From Turritopsis dohrnii (lineage: Eukaryota; Cnidaria; Hydrozoa; Anthoathecata; Oceaniidae): a DNA stretch of 64,000 nt. The stretch's first letter is position 1. Each line of letters begins with the position of its first letter. Below the pieces are notes generated by a model. That model did not search any database. It was not told where the DNA came from and saw nothing but the letters and a program-made list of their open reading frames with translations. A program made the position numbers and the translations under genes. The stretch covers positions 992,001 through 1,056,000 of the forward strand of contig BQMF02000048.1 of the NCBI GenBank assembly GCA_027922465.2, read 5' to 3'. Shown one piece after another: positions 34,473 through 46,339 of the stretch.

Positions 34473-37400
34473 ATGGATAAATATACGCATAGCGATGATG
34501 ATGACGACTCTGCAGATCGAATCACCCTCAATGTAGGTGGAGTGAAATTCGAAACTTATATCACGACTTTGCAGAACATATCTGATACAAGGTTATCGTG
34601 GCTAATTGAAAATGCTGACCCAGAGTTTTTGCATACTAAAGAGTTCTTCTTCGACCGGCATCCTGGAGCTTTTATTCACATTATGAATTTCTACAGAACT
34701 GGTAAATTGCACACACCGACAGATATATGCGGACCGGCTTTTGAAGAGGAACTACAGTTCTGGGGGATCGATGAAAAACAGATGGAACCGTGCTGTTGGG
34801 AAAGTTTTACAAAACACAGAGAAGCTGAGGTGAAATTTGTATGTTTGTAGATTTCATGTACATTGAACATTGAGTCATTTAAGTAAATTGAATGAAATTG
34901 GTTTTAACAGTGACACCAAGCCTTGAAAAGAAACAAGTCCACTCGGAATTATCCTTCCCGTCTCTTGACAGTTACTCTACTGTTCATCATACATATTTAA
35001 TAGCGAATGCACGATTTTGCTTTAAAACATTTCGAAAGGAAGCGATTATTTTGCTATTTTGATTGTTTGAGTCACAAAACTGGAATCATTTTTTTTTATT
35101 CAGCGCCCATAGTGCCATTTTGTTGCGCCTTAGGTTTCATTACCTTATTAAGCATTAAAATGGCTTTATAGAATCTTTTCATTCAAATCTTTTCATTCAA
35201 ATCTTTTCATTCAAATCTTTTCATTCAAACCATTTCATTCGAATCATATCGTTCGAATCATTTCGTTCGAATCATTTCATGAAAGGGAATTTTCGTTATT
35301 GTTTTTTTAGGAGAATCTTCGTACTTTTGAGGGACCTGGTTTCGAAGACCTTCGAATGTTAAATAGAAAAATGTCAACATGCTCAAATTTTTCAGACAAT
35401 CGACGATGTTTTAAGTTTGATTTCAACAGACTTTGGCTTATCCTAGAAGATCCCCATTCTTCAACATTTGCAAAAGTAAGTTCAATTTTAAATCAAAATC
35501 GTTGAAAGTGGCTAAGTTATTATTCAAGAATCCTTTTATCAGCAAATAAGCACATTGAAGAAATCGTCATTCAAGCCAATAAAGTGAAATTAATGAGTTG
35601 CTTAGTAACGTTTGCTATGAATGCCAATTCTGATTAAACAATTTGTTTGGTAAAAACATTATGTACAATGTGTTGTCAATATATTTCGAAAATAGTAAAT
35701 TTGCTAAATTCACTAAATTTTCATCTTCTTCTTCATCTTTTTGTGTGTTAGTTCTGATTAAGTTGAGAAGAAAAGCCAGAAGATGTTGCTTGGGGCCAAT
35801 AACTTAATAAGAAAAATTAAATTCATATTGAAAAATGTTATATAATATCGACATAAGTTATAAACGTTTCAAACACTACCCAGTGTTTAAAATGGTAGCT
35901 ATGATACTAATAGCAAAATGTTTTTGACACTTTTTATGTCCACTAAAACAAAAGGAAGTAATTTACAGCTTTTTAATTTTGGCCTTCCACTTTGGCAAGC
36001 GTTGCACCAGTCAACAGTCGGCCAGCGCCACTTAAAATTGAATTCGATTTTTTCCAATTCGAAACTAGTATCAGCATAGGTGAGCTTGCGTCTAGGAATT
36101 TCTCTGCAGGGCTCCTTCTCAATAATCTGTGATATTGTTTACTTCCCAAACATTAAAAAGGCATGCCCTGAAGACGAAGTTGTCCACGTCCTGCTTCACC
36201 TTTAGGCGACAAAGCCGCTTCTTGCTTTATATGTTGCAAATATTCAAGAACTTAATAATCACTAAGATTTGATAACAAATTCAACAGAAAGAATCTTTGA
36301 TTTAATAATTTGCGTATTTTGGTAATTACGGTAAATGCTCTTTCCAATCAAAAAGCTGATAAATGTAAGACAGGCTGAATAAGATATCTAATGAGTGTGA
36401 GAAGCTTTTGAAACTCTCTAACCAAAGGTAAAGAAACTCTCTAACCAAACTTAGATATATCAAAGAAGGAAATGTTTTTTTTTTTTTTTTAGAGATTTTC
36501 CCTGCTATCCTGCATCATGATCATCATGTCCATATCAGTGTATTGCCTTGATACCTTACCAATGATGGAGAGTAACCAGTATTTGGACATAATCAATTAT
36601 ATCTGTTTGACCTTTTTCACGTTGGAACTAATAGCAAGGATCATAGTCACACCAGACAGAAAGGAGTTCTTTAGGAACTATAAGAACTGGATTGATATCT
36701 TATCTGTGTTACCATCGTATATGCTGATTTTCCTTCATGAGAAATGGATGAAAAACTTCGTTATAATTCGTATTTTAAGGGTTTTCAAGTTCTTTAAATT
36801 ATCGTATGGTTTACAAGTGTTGGTACACTCGTTAAAGGCTAGTTCTTACGAACTTACTCTGCTTTTGCTTATTCTCCTTATTCCAGTCGTGATTTTTTCA
36901 AGCTTAGTTTATGCTGTTGAAATCTCCTACAATTCCGATTCGAAGTTTGACTCAGTACCCAGAACATTTTGGTGGTGTATTATTACTATGACAACTGTTG
37001 GATATGGCGATTTGACACCAAAAACATGGCCGGGACAAATTATCGGGTCAATTTGTTCCATATGTGGCCTGTTGATTGTCGCGTTGCCGATATCAGTGAT
37101 CGGAAGCAATTTTAGTTTGTATTACGCGCACGTCAGAGCTCGTTTGAAACTACCAAAGAAGAACCGTTCATTGCTTCAAGGTAACCTTCGTGGTTTACTC
37201 AGGCAGCCTCTTAGTCTATCATCAAGAGATCGCGATAGAACAACGTTACGAAGAAATGTGAATAAAAGACGCTTAACGGACCAATCATCAGACACCTTCA
37301 GCAAAAAAATATCGGAAACAAATGGATTTGATCAGGTATCGAGTTGTACGGTAGATTCTAATTGTACAAATCATGTTCGGGGCGATTCAGGCTCTGCCGT

Positions 37401-38385
37401 TATCATCAATTCCAAACCTTCGAAGACTTCTAATCCACGCAGTCAAGAGCGCAGAAGAAAAGCTGTAGTTGTCGCTTTAACCGACACAGACTCCGGAGAA
37501 GAAATGACCGCAGCTGGTGAGAGTACAGTTCTCTTGGAAAATAAGACTTCACTTAGTGGTCGGCCTAATGATATCACCTCGAGTGATCTGGAATCGAATG
37601 ACGGCGACAACCAAAATAAAGAGATAAATGAAGAACAGTCTAATACTTTTCCTGTTGAATTTATAAAAGAACCGCCTACAAGGAGACGAGCAAACACCTA
37701 TAATGATTTGATTGACGTGAAAGCTGAAACTCAAAGTAGCCTACCGGTTGAACTGAAAATATCTCAGACGCTGTTTTCGCCAAAAGTTAAATCAAAACAT
37801 CCTCCTGAGATTACAAAAGAAAATTTTGCCCGAAGAAGCGTGCGAAGGGGTGCTTTAGCATTGCATACCCAACAATCGTCATCTGAAAAAAGCGAGATGG
37901 AGAACCGTACTAACGCGTCCGTAGATTGTCTTCACGTACCAACAAACATGAAATGTTTAAATGCGAGTGATGTAAGTCTGCAGGCCCATTCCGATTCTGA
38001 CGTTACGGACGGCAAAAGAAGAACGTCAATGAAAATGATAACAAGTTTTGATGACGTCAGCTTTAAGTCTGGCGAGGAAAAAACGTCGAGTGCTAATAGT
38101 ACGGAAACCGAACGAAGAGAACCACTCACCATGGCTTTGCCGGAAACCGTGAACGGATTTCGGGACAACAATAATCACGTCTATTCAAACAAGACACACA
38201 AACCGTTTTGCAATAACGAAAATTATGATGAACTATCGCTGTTTCGTAGCAAAACAGAACGAAAACCAAGAACAAAAGTCAGTTTTCTTCCACACAAAGT
38301 AAAAAGTGAAAACGATATTCGAAGCTATGAGGTGTATTCGCCAGAAAATAAAGCAAACCTCTACATAAAAGAATCAGGTGTATAA
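34473..38385 (+). CDS. Voltage-gated K+ channel alpha subunit, Shaw/Kv3-like
   Basis: Three coding exons: 34473-34829, 35311-35475, 36493-38385 (GT-AG, phase 0), 804 residues, in the plasma membrane. Exon 1 is the T1 tetramerisation domain (about residues 16-112), with the Kv2-4 zinc motif H80-x5-C86-x20-C107C108 and the Shaw-like PCCW/HREAE end. Exon 2 is the T1-S1 linker ([20 protein letters not shown]). Exon 3 has S1-S6: S4 carries R267, R270, K273 and K276 in [13 protein letters not shown], and the filter TVGYGD is at 342-347. After residue 385 comes a Ser/Arg-rich tail of about 415 residues with no fold recognised. Odd points: S6 reads [11 protein letters not shown] where Kv channels have a P-x-P hinge. 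After FKL the usual R-H-x is missing, so the S4 to S4-S5 junction is three residues short. It may therefore be a modulatory subunit or have unusual gating. A poly(A) signal lies at 38440. Confidence 0.9.
35173..35282 (+). repeat. 14-bp minisatellite in K+ channel intron 1
   Basis: About eight copies of a 14-bp unit (atcttttcattcaa, drifting to atcatttcgttcga). It ends about 30 bp before the exon 2 acceptor, so length variation could reach the branch-point region. Confidence 0.85.
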
Positions 38386-38439
38386 AAGGAATTTTCTACT
38401 TGCGTGTATGCAGTTTTTATTTATGATTTTGATAAACCT

Positions 38440-38445
38440 AATAAA
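38440..38445 (+). terminator. Poly(A) signal AATAAA of the K+ channel gene
   Basis: AATAAA 55 bases after the channel stop codon. It is the first such hexamer downstream in the same orientation. Confidence 0.6.
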
Positions 38446-38866
38446 ACATAAATTCTTGAAAAATCGCTTGAGTGTTGAAAATTTTACGGAAATCCCGATA
38501 ATCCCGACTAGTCGATCTGATTATCCAACCTCTTTTCTTTCCAAGCTCGTTTTTTGAATGACATATCATTCGAACATTTGACAATGTTTTCCCTGGGTGT
38601 GCATTTACATCACGTATTTACATGCAATTATACTAGTGTGTTGTAACTAAGAGCTGTCACTGTAAATTACCGAGTTACAAAATCGAGTTAAATTAACTCA
38701 GACTTTAGCCACTACTACTACCACTACTACCAGTATTACTAAGTCATAAACTATTTCGTGCAATATTTACATGAACTCATTAAGGAATTTGCAATTTTAA
38801 CCAAATTTCGACCGCTATTTAATAAGTTTCAGTGGTAAAAACATCGTGGTTAGTAAATATGAGTAT

Positions 38867-38979
38867 ATTAATTTTGTTTTCATAATATTTTTCGGTTAAT
38901 ACTAACCATCATCAGCTTTTTATTTTTTAGCTGATAATGGTTAGTAATAACCGAAATATATTCTGAAAATAAAATTAAT
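38867..38979. repeat. Foldback hairpin, 51-bp arms
   Basis: The arms at 38867-38917 and 38929-38979 are inverted copies at roughly 45 of 51 positions, with an 11-base loop. The arm contains ccatcatcag, as in the hairpin loop at 4967-5038. Bases 38700-38738 nearby are a short (act)n-type tract. Confidence 0.7.
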
Positions 38980-39569
38980 ATACATTGTTGGTTCAATGAT
39001 TTGATATTTAATAAGTCCTTCAGTTTTCAGTTGGTTGCCTTCGGGGCGTACCGTATTATTATAAAATGTCGACACTAGCTTAGTGATAGTGGAACACGTT
39101 CTGAAGTGGATTTTTGTTTTCAAATAAATTTTTTTGTTTGCAAATGAGTAGTTTAGAAATGTGACAAAATATCTCTCACGAAATGAAGTTCTCACGAAAT
39201 GTCTTTACTAACTGTTACAGCAAAACTGAAGTCTCATTTGGCCATGGAAATCATCCAGAAAATTAATGTTTGTGCAATTAATGAATGCGAATTAATTGCG
39301 AAGGTTATTGGTGGATTTTTCAAATGCCTTCTTTACATACTGGATGATGGAAATTTTAAATTTTAAAAGTTGAACCCAACTTATGATTTTTGTTATAAAA
39401 CTAATTTGTTTCCAGTTCTCCCTTCAGTTTCTTCAGAAAGCCTCATTTATAAGCTATTTCACTTTTTTTAGGTAAATTTATAGCTGTTGTTACACCGACA
39501 AATGTAGTAAAAATCAGCGACAAATGTAGTAACACTAAATGTAGCAAAAATCAACGACAAATTCAGCAA

Positions 39570-39945
39570 AAGGTCTTCATCAAGGTCTCCACCAAGTAAC
39601 TTTTCCAGGTAGCTGCGTAATAAGCCTGGAAATCGAACATGCGTAGTAAGAGACCGTTAAAACAAGCAAAATGGGTCATAATTAGGCGAAACGTCTTCAT
39701 CAATTAGCTTTGTAAGGGCTGTCAAGATAAAATGAAACCCAAAATCGCGCATGCGCAACAGAAACATGCTGATACGAGGTAAATGAGAGCCATAATTAAG
39801 CAAAACGCACCAAGGTCTTCATCATATAGTATTCCAGGTGCTAATAAAATCCAAGTTCACGCATGTGCAGTATTACATGCAAACTAAATGAGCAATATTT
39901 AAGTAAAACGTTCGAAAGTCTTAACCAGGTAACTTTTAAAGCTTT
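39570..39945 (+). repeat. Degenerate tandem repeat, about 115-120 bp period
   Basis: About three diverged units share the order (gt)cttcatca, a cgcatgcgcag-like block, ataattaagcaaaacg. The start of a fourth unit reaches about 39945. No coding potential. Confidence 0.5.
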
Positions 39946-41128
39946 ATGAAGTCAGGCTATTGTTTTCCATCATTATGTTGCGTAATTTTGCGGAATCGCA
40001 ATTTTTGCTAAGCATATGTCAGTTCTCCTAAACATTCACTTTCAAACAAAGAAGTTTTCGCATATACTGATAACTTTCTCACTAGTGCTATTTTTAAATA
40101 ATTTGAATTTTTTATTTTCTAGTTCTCATCCAAGGGCGACCGCTGAACCGTATGTTTCACTAGAGCATAAGAAATGGGACTGATTTAATCCCTTTTTAAT
40201 CTAGACAAATTCACTTGCGAATTCTCAGCGTGCAGTACATTTTTTAAAAAAAAGAAATTCCCCAAGAATTCATCGGCGAATTTGTCTGATGGAAATACTG
40301 TTTTATACAACTACCGCAATGCATTACTATTCCATTAATGGTCTATGTACTTCCTATAAACACAATACAATGTATACCAAACCACCATTTGGTATTTATG
40401 CTGGTAGGTACTGTGTTTTTAAACAGTAGGATTGCAACTATTAAGCAGATTAATTACCTATTGTTCTGTTATTGCTGAAGGTATCTCGAACTCATTGATT
40501 GAATTGGGACACAATATAGCCTTAAGTGAAGCACAAGATTAGTCCATGATCACTTTTTATTGCATTTTCCATTTCTAACAGACCCGTAGTTTGTGGGAAG
40601 GAGGTAAACCCTTATATGTGTCACGTTAATTGAATTCAGAAAACTTTCAAATAAACACTTCTTATGTTTTGTTGGCAGCGCTGAAAATATATGTATACAT
40701 ACATGAATTTTACCACAAACTCAACTTGTAGTGATTCTACCTAAACAGGAAGAAAACAGATCGGATTCCGACTAGAACCAAGGGAAAAACCAAGGCGCAA
40801 AAGTGTACAATCGTGGATACATATCAGGTTATTATACAGAACGCGAAATGGGTCTTCAGGAAAATGGTGGGTAAAGCTGCGATTGTAATGCTGGATTTGT
40901 TCTGTATGCTGTGTTTTGTGGAAAAAATAAACAACAGGAAATTGAACTCTTTTCTAAAGCCTATTCAATTCTATTGAAATTTCTTATTGTTTCGGCATGC
41001 TTTTGAAGAACATCCGCGATGTGCATTTCACTGGATTTTTTAAAAAACTAATTACGTAATCTTTCATCGGGTCATTTGTTTACATTACTTTTAAACAGTT
41101 TTTTTAAAAAATTCATACTTCTTGCTGT
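39946..41128. other. No gene recognised
   Basis: No supported ORF or repeat boundary. A short open stretch at about 40745-40870 has basic codons but no recognisable motif. Confidence 0.4.
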
Positions 41129-41425
41129 TAACTTTGTGCAGAGAATGTGGTGGGAAATTGTTAAAGACAGGATATAGAAATGCTAAGTCTGTCAATGAGT
41201 ATTCCAACATCATTTTAAGTTTATATGGTGTCACCTTGTAAAGAGAAGATGATGGAATTTATCCAAAGTTCATTTGTAGTAATTGTAAACGAAAGCTGAC
41301 AGATTTCAAAACTCTAGAGAACATTCACCCAACTTAGAAGCTCCTGTTTTTATGCCGCATCATGAAAATTGTAGGTTGTGCACTGTTCCATCATCATCTG
41401 GAATCACCAGCTCTTTCTGTAAAAA
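41129..41425 (+). pseudogene. Decayed RAG1-type N-terminal zinc module
   Basis: The frame reads LCRECGGKLLKTG, SNIILSLYGVTL, a stop, then EDDGIYPKFICSNCKRKL. After another frame change comes HHENCRLCT. The order C-x2-C, (I/H)-x-P-K-x-x-C-x2-C, H-x3-C-x2-C parallels exon 1 of the gene at 16226-19456 (LCRICG, IHPNKVCQKCY, AHSETCTIC). At least two disruptions make it a relic. No RING-like or core RAG1 segment follows, so it may belong to a different host protein that uses the same zinc module. Confidence 0.5.
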
Positions 41426-41585
41426 AATTAGATGAATTAATACTGAAAAATGGACTGATAAAGGCTCCAGTCAATAACAACAACTTTAAAAGGAATTATT
41501 TAAGAGCCAACAGTTTTATGAATGATATTGTTGTGACTGTAGATTTCTGTAAATCCACTGGGAATTTTATTATTATGGCAGAAGC

Positions 41586-42033
41586 ATTACAAGTGAATAA
41601 AGTAAAGCTTGTAAATCATCTGAGTATATTTGTAATGAAAGTATGGAACCTGTTACCCAGACATGATGTGAATTACATTTCTGTGAAGGTATCAAAAGGG
41701 TTTGATGATGCAGTTGCTGATCGCTTAGAGGTCAAAAAGCCATTTCTATCTGAAAACGGTATGTCTACAGCCACAGTAGAAACTCGTGAATACTGCCAAT
41801 TAAAGTCTGATTAAAAATAGTGTGCACACTTTTAAGATTTGCTTGCTATTTGCTCAATACTGGACCAATTTTAACAAATTTGGTATTGCTGGATAGACAT
41901 TAAAAAGCACAATATTCTACAGAAATGAAAAACGCCAAAAAAGAAAAAGAAAATGAAGAAAACAGAAGATGATATAAACAAACTTTTTATACAAAAGTCA
42001 TATATATTTGATTTTTATATCATTGGAAACCTT
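41586..42033 (+). repeat. Duplicated segment, copy 1 (Helitron-free)
   Basis: Nearly identical to 44494-45739 apart from a deletion of roughly 80 bp in copy 2 and the Helitron in copy 2. It contains the end of an open frame (from about 41362 to the stop at 41814) with peptide such as MKVWNLLPRHDVNYISVKVS and KGFDDAVADRLEVKKPFL. That peptide is kept in both copies but is not recognised. The site acaaa|agtca at 41991-42000 is the uninterrupted version of the Helitron target at 44830. Confidence 0.75.
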
Positions 42034-42881
42034 ATTCTTTGGTGATTTCAAAAATATATATATATATAATGGAAAATTTCCATTAGTTGTTGGAATAAAC
42101 TGCAAAAAGGATGTTTTCAAAAAGAATCTTGACAAATTCCTGTGCACTGTCCCTGATGAACCTCTTGTTCCAGGCTACACTGGCCTGAGGCGAGCAGAGT
42201 CGAACACTCTTGCAGTTATGGCTTTCGCTGGTCTCAACGGTGATCTCAAGATCTGAAAGAAAATTATTTCAAGTAACTTCAAGTAAGTAAGTTGTTGGAA
42301 TATTGCAGCAACGATGCTATTACTTGGAACATTTTAGACTTTTCAACCATTTGCAATTTTTAAAAAACCGGGGGTTACTTTATAAATAATTTTATAGTGC
42401 ATTTAGTTCTACATTATTCAAAACAATTACATATTCAATAACACAAAGATGGAATAAAATAATCCTTAGAGGCAGTTTTATTTAATTCTATTTACTCTGG
42501 GTAACAACCTATGATAATTTAAAAGAAGTGTGATTTGATAAAACGAAATAAGCAAAAAACCACTCAGATAGTGTTTTCAAGCATGTTAACAGGTTAATGT
42601 TTTTGTTTAAGTGCAGTGTGTCCCAGAGAATTTCGGTCTGAGATTTTAACAAGCTTTAACTTTTCACACATATATCAGATTTTAGAAATTTTTACATCAT
42701 TCGATGGCATTTTTTTCAAGGATTTTAAAAACCTATATCTTAAATAAGTTAGTCCAAAACCTTTCTAGTAAATATGATTTCTTTAAACTGTCACAGTCAT
42801 TAACTCCTTAATGGTTAATAAAAGTAAGTTTTCACGTGCGATTATTCTTTTGTTTATTAAGAACATGTCGTGGTGTTATTG

Positions 42882-43847
42882 CAGGGCCCGCGCTACCCAC
42901 CCACTTTTTTGCTAAGTAAAAAATTTTTTTTACACATAAATTTAAAAATTTAAAAAAAATCGGCTACGCAACTGAAAAAGGAACAGCCAAAAGCTATTAT
43001 TATGCATTCAGGCTTTAAATCCGGAATCAGCAGCCGACCACTACTGAATCATTTACTTTGATGCAATCGACACCGTAGTCATGGCCATTAAGGACCGTTT
43101 TGAGCAACCAAGCGCTACCAATTCATTTCAAGGATCGAGCAGTTTTTTTTGACATCCATCAACTCCGACGACCCCTACCAGACAGAGATAGGCGCTTTTG
43201 AAAAGTACTCGGATGACCTTGACATCTCTGCACTGCCTGCCGAAATCCAAGTTCTGCGCTCCCGTTTTTAAAAATGAAGAGGTTGCTCATTTCGAGGAGA
43301 TAACAGACAATATAGTCAAATCAAGCGGCGCACTAGAAAGAAATCTCTTTGGAAACATCATCAAGTTGATGAAGCTAGTCCTTGTTGCTGCAGCTACAAG
43401 TGCAACACCCGAGCGATCATTCTCTTTTGCACGCAGATTGAAAACTAGGCTTCGAGCAACAATGACTCAAAGGCAGCTTTCTTTTCTCAAAGAACTTACG
43501 GATAACATTTCTTTGGCAAATATAGCCAACGAATTTGTTGCCTTGAAACCTTCCAGAAAAAATATTTTTGCGAAATTTGTGGATTCTGATTTATGGTATA
43601 TATACTATATTGTTATAGTTATAATTACTTTGGAGTCCTCTTTAAAAATGATTTAAAGATTATTGTAGGTGTATAAATCTTTAGGAATCAGTACACTGTT
43701 AGCCAATCTAGAGCTGTCAAAATTGCAAAAACTTTCCTTGCCCTCCGGCGCCAACCATGGTGGCGCCTTCACTCTAAATTGCCGATTTCAAAATTTTTCA
43801 GTATAAAATGTGGCCCCTCCACTTTCAAATTCATAGCGCGGGCCCTG
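42882..43847. mobile_element. hAT transposon, decayed, with 5-bp duplication
   Basis: Perfect 14-bp terminal inverted repeats CAGGGCCCGCGCTA are flanked by TATTG on both sides (42877-42881, 43848-43852). The element is 966 bp and holds the C-terminal piece of an hAT transposase. Only a 5-bp duplication is visible, whereas hAT elements usually give 8 bp. It is nested in the foldback element 42614-44419. Confidence 0.8.
43198..43656 (+). pseudogene. hAT transposase C-terminal dimerisation domain, fragment
   Basis: The frame contains LMKLVLVAAATSATPERSFS, FARRLKTRLRATMTQRQLS and ISLANIANEFV, the signature of the hAT C-terminal dimerisation domain (normally near residue 500-650 of the transposase). 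The more upstream peptide (LPAEIQVLRSRF) is in another frame. The catalytic RNase H-like core is absent. Nothing upstream within the 966-bp element can encode it, so this is an internally deleted, dead copy. Confidence 0.8.
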
Positions 43848-44493
43848 TATTGAACACACTAAAATTATAATCTCATCACAAAATTAAAAATTTTGAGACG
43901 GGGGCTTCTACAAAAGTTTTTGACATCATATGAGCAATCTTTAGTTGCTACAAAAACTTTTCTCCACTGAGATTCAGAGTCTATCAGTGTTAAGAAGTAA
44001 AATTGTTGACTCAGCAAATAATCTTAGACAAAATCAAAATTTTATTCGCTACTCTTTATGACAGCAACAGAAAATCGCTGTGTCAAGAGAAACGGGGGAC
44101 ATGTTGAGACAGCTTAAAGTTTTGTTTTTAATGACTCTTGTGTTTTAAAGTCACTTGACTTTGATATTGTTTTTGATAATGACCTTTGATAGCTGTTATT
44201 GAAAGATGTGTTAATTAACCATTAAGAAGATAATTGGATTTTTTCATGGTAAAATCCTTAATTGTTTCCAAACTAAAAGGTTTTGGAGAACAAAATGTAT
44301 ATTTTTAAAATCTATGAATAAAATCCTATCGAATGGTGTAAAAGTTGCTGAAATCTGATATATGTGTGAAAAGTTATGAGCTGTTAAGATCTCAGACCGA
44401 AATTCTGTGGGACACACTGTACAAGTATAATTACTGTGTTTTCAGATATTTCCCCCGTCTTTCAAAAATCAACAAAACTGCCAAATTTTCAAT

Positions 44494-44830
44494 ATTACAA
44501 GTGAATAAAGTAAAGCTTGTAAATCATCTGAGTATATTTGTAATGAAAGTATGGAACCTGTTACCCAGACATGATGTGAATTACATTTTTGTGAAGGTAT
44601 CAAAAGGGTTTGATGATGCAGTTGCTGATCACTTAGAGATCAAAAAGCCATTTCTAAAAATAGTGTGCTCAATTTGCTTGCTATTTGCTCAATACTGGAC
44701 CAATTTTAACAAATTTGGTATCGTTAGATAGACATTAAAAAGCACAATATTCTACAGAAATAAAAAACGCCAAAAAAGGAAAAGAAAATGAAGAAAACAG
44801 AAGATGATAAAAACAAACTTTTTATACAAA
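44494..44830 (+). repeat. Duplicated segment, copy 2 (left part)
   Basis: Matches 41586-41995 with few substitutions and a deletion of about 80 bp after the KKPFL-coding stretch. It continues after the Helitron at 45702-45739. The two copies are in direct orientation and bracket the foldback/hAT complex, as expected for a segmental duplication or a transduced segment. Confidence 0.75.
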
Positions 44831-45701
44831 CTAGCCGCCAAGGCGGCGTCGCTCGCCGCCCATGTCCACCTGCTCTGTATCACTGTATCAATAAACGTCA
44901 AACTTCCTTATAAACGGCTCGTATAACTTGTGCTCAACCAGAAGCAGATTCGAAGTCACAACCTCTGGTAAAACCAATCTTTTATCAGTGTAGCAATACA
45001 CTCAAAACGTAGAGAGAGAAAACTTCAACTTTTTATTAACTTTTGTTTTAAAAAAAGTTACGCGCTCTAACATGGTTGCTATCAAACGTAAGGGGGAAAT
45101 GGTTTCTCTTCTTAAAAAGTTCACACGGAGGAGAGAAAAAAGGCACGTGCTAAATGAATAAATAGAATTAGAAAAACGTTCGATCAGAACGCTTAACAAT
45201 TAAAAGAAGAAATTAATTTATTAAAAAAAAAGCAAAAAAAAACAAAAACATTTTGTTTTGATATGATACTCTTATTTTACCTATCGGTTTTTAAACATTT
45301 TGATTGCTCAAAAAAAAAGTTCACCCGTCTCAGACAGTTAGGCAAGAGTTAGTGGCAATCCGAACATATGCTGCCACGTTCTGCCACTGCTGCTTTTTTT
45401 CCAAAATGTTTAATCAGTTAGTTTCTTTGTATTTCGTTGATGTACTGTTTTCAAAGCCAAGTCAACGTGGAATATAAAACTAACAATAATGATAAAAACA
45501 AAACGTTATTCCTATTAGTTCATCAGCCAAAAAAAGTCACGTTCGATTGGGGTTGCAATGTATTTGCTTCGAACTCACGTCGCACACAAAAAAAGAAATA
45601 ATTTCGCTCACAACTCAATCTACCATTTTGCATGACTTACAAACAAACAAACAAACAAACAAACAAACAAACAGACAGAGAATCGGCTATTAATATATAA
45701 A
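44831..45701 (-). mobile_element. Helitron family A, copy 6, insertion with known empty site
   Basis: CTAG and the GGCGGC hairpin are at the left (44831 on). The 5' end at the right reads TTTATATATTAATAGCCG on the minus strand, so the usual TC has become TT. Removing 44831-45701 restores tatacaaa|agtcata, identical to the paralogous site at about 41988-42003. This shows a clean insertion without target duplication. The restored site is not the canonical A^T, which the altered TC end may explain. Confidence 0.8.
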
Positions 45702-45945
45702 AGTCATATATATTTGATTTTTATATCATTGGAAACCTTGAACATAATTAAAAAAATGCTTCTGTGTTATGACTAACTACGAATTCCAAGACCAATTTAC
45801 CAGAAGTGGTGATACGCTTGACACATATGCTAAGTCACACCAAGTGATGAAGCACACACACCAATGTTTTCTGGCATGTCTATGTTAAGGTCAGGAGATT
45901 CTTTTTCCTCTTTATCTTTATCTTTTATTTATTTCCCTAAATAAT

Positions 45946-46122
45946 TCATTGTTTGTTGTCATTATCTGCTACGACTTGTGTAACCTGTTGTTGAAGTATT
46001 TCAAGATGATCTTCCAACTCTTGAATATTGATGTTAAGCTGTTGTTTACGTTTCAATAGTTCGATAAAATTGCCATAACAAGTGTCAAAATAGGAAACTT
46101 CCCGTGCAAGCTGGATCGATGT
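45946..46122 (-). other. Putative coiled-coil terminal exon
   Basis: On the minus strand, after an acceptor-like tgaattag, an open frame runs to TGA: IQLAREVSYFDTCYGNFIEL, then LKRKQQLNINIQELEDHLEI, then LQQQVTQVVADNDNKQ. The heptad spacing of Leu/Ile suggests a coiled coil. No further exon or family was identified, and it may be a relic. Confidence 0.35.
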
Positions 46123-46339
46123 CTAATTCATTGTGAAATGATTCAAGCATGTTGAATAACTTCGAAAAAACACCTAATGTGAATGTAACACATGAATTTT
46201 ATGGAAATGCTATCTATCTTTCCTTGGCATACTGAGTGGTGTTATCCAATTTAAAACTGGTCCCTGATTTCTTTCTAAGACACTACCTAAACATGCAACT
46301 AGCTTCTCACTCTTGGATAAGTTTCTCCTTAATCAGGAA

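Larger units (their letters stand above)
42614..44419. mobile_element. Long-armed foldback element containing a nested hAT
   Basis: The left arm (42614 to about 42840) and the right arm (about 44210-44419) are inverted copies starting CAGTGTGTCCCA and including gaatttcggtctgagat, with moderate divergence over about 210 bp. The CAG...CTG ends resemble hAT termini, but no clear 8-bp duplication is visible (tttaagtg against tacaagta). Without the nested hAT at 42882-43847 it is about 840 bp and non-coding. It lies between the two copies of the duplicated segment. Confidence 0.65.

Noticed and set aside
37443..37734. Antisense ORFs opposite the K+ channel tail
   Set aside because: They are shadows of the plus-strand exon. 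No motif and no separate signals.
42614..44419. 8-bp hAT target duplication for the foldback element
   Set aside because: The flanks tttaagtg and tacaagta match at only five of eight positions.
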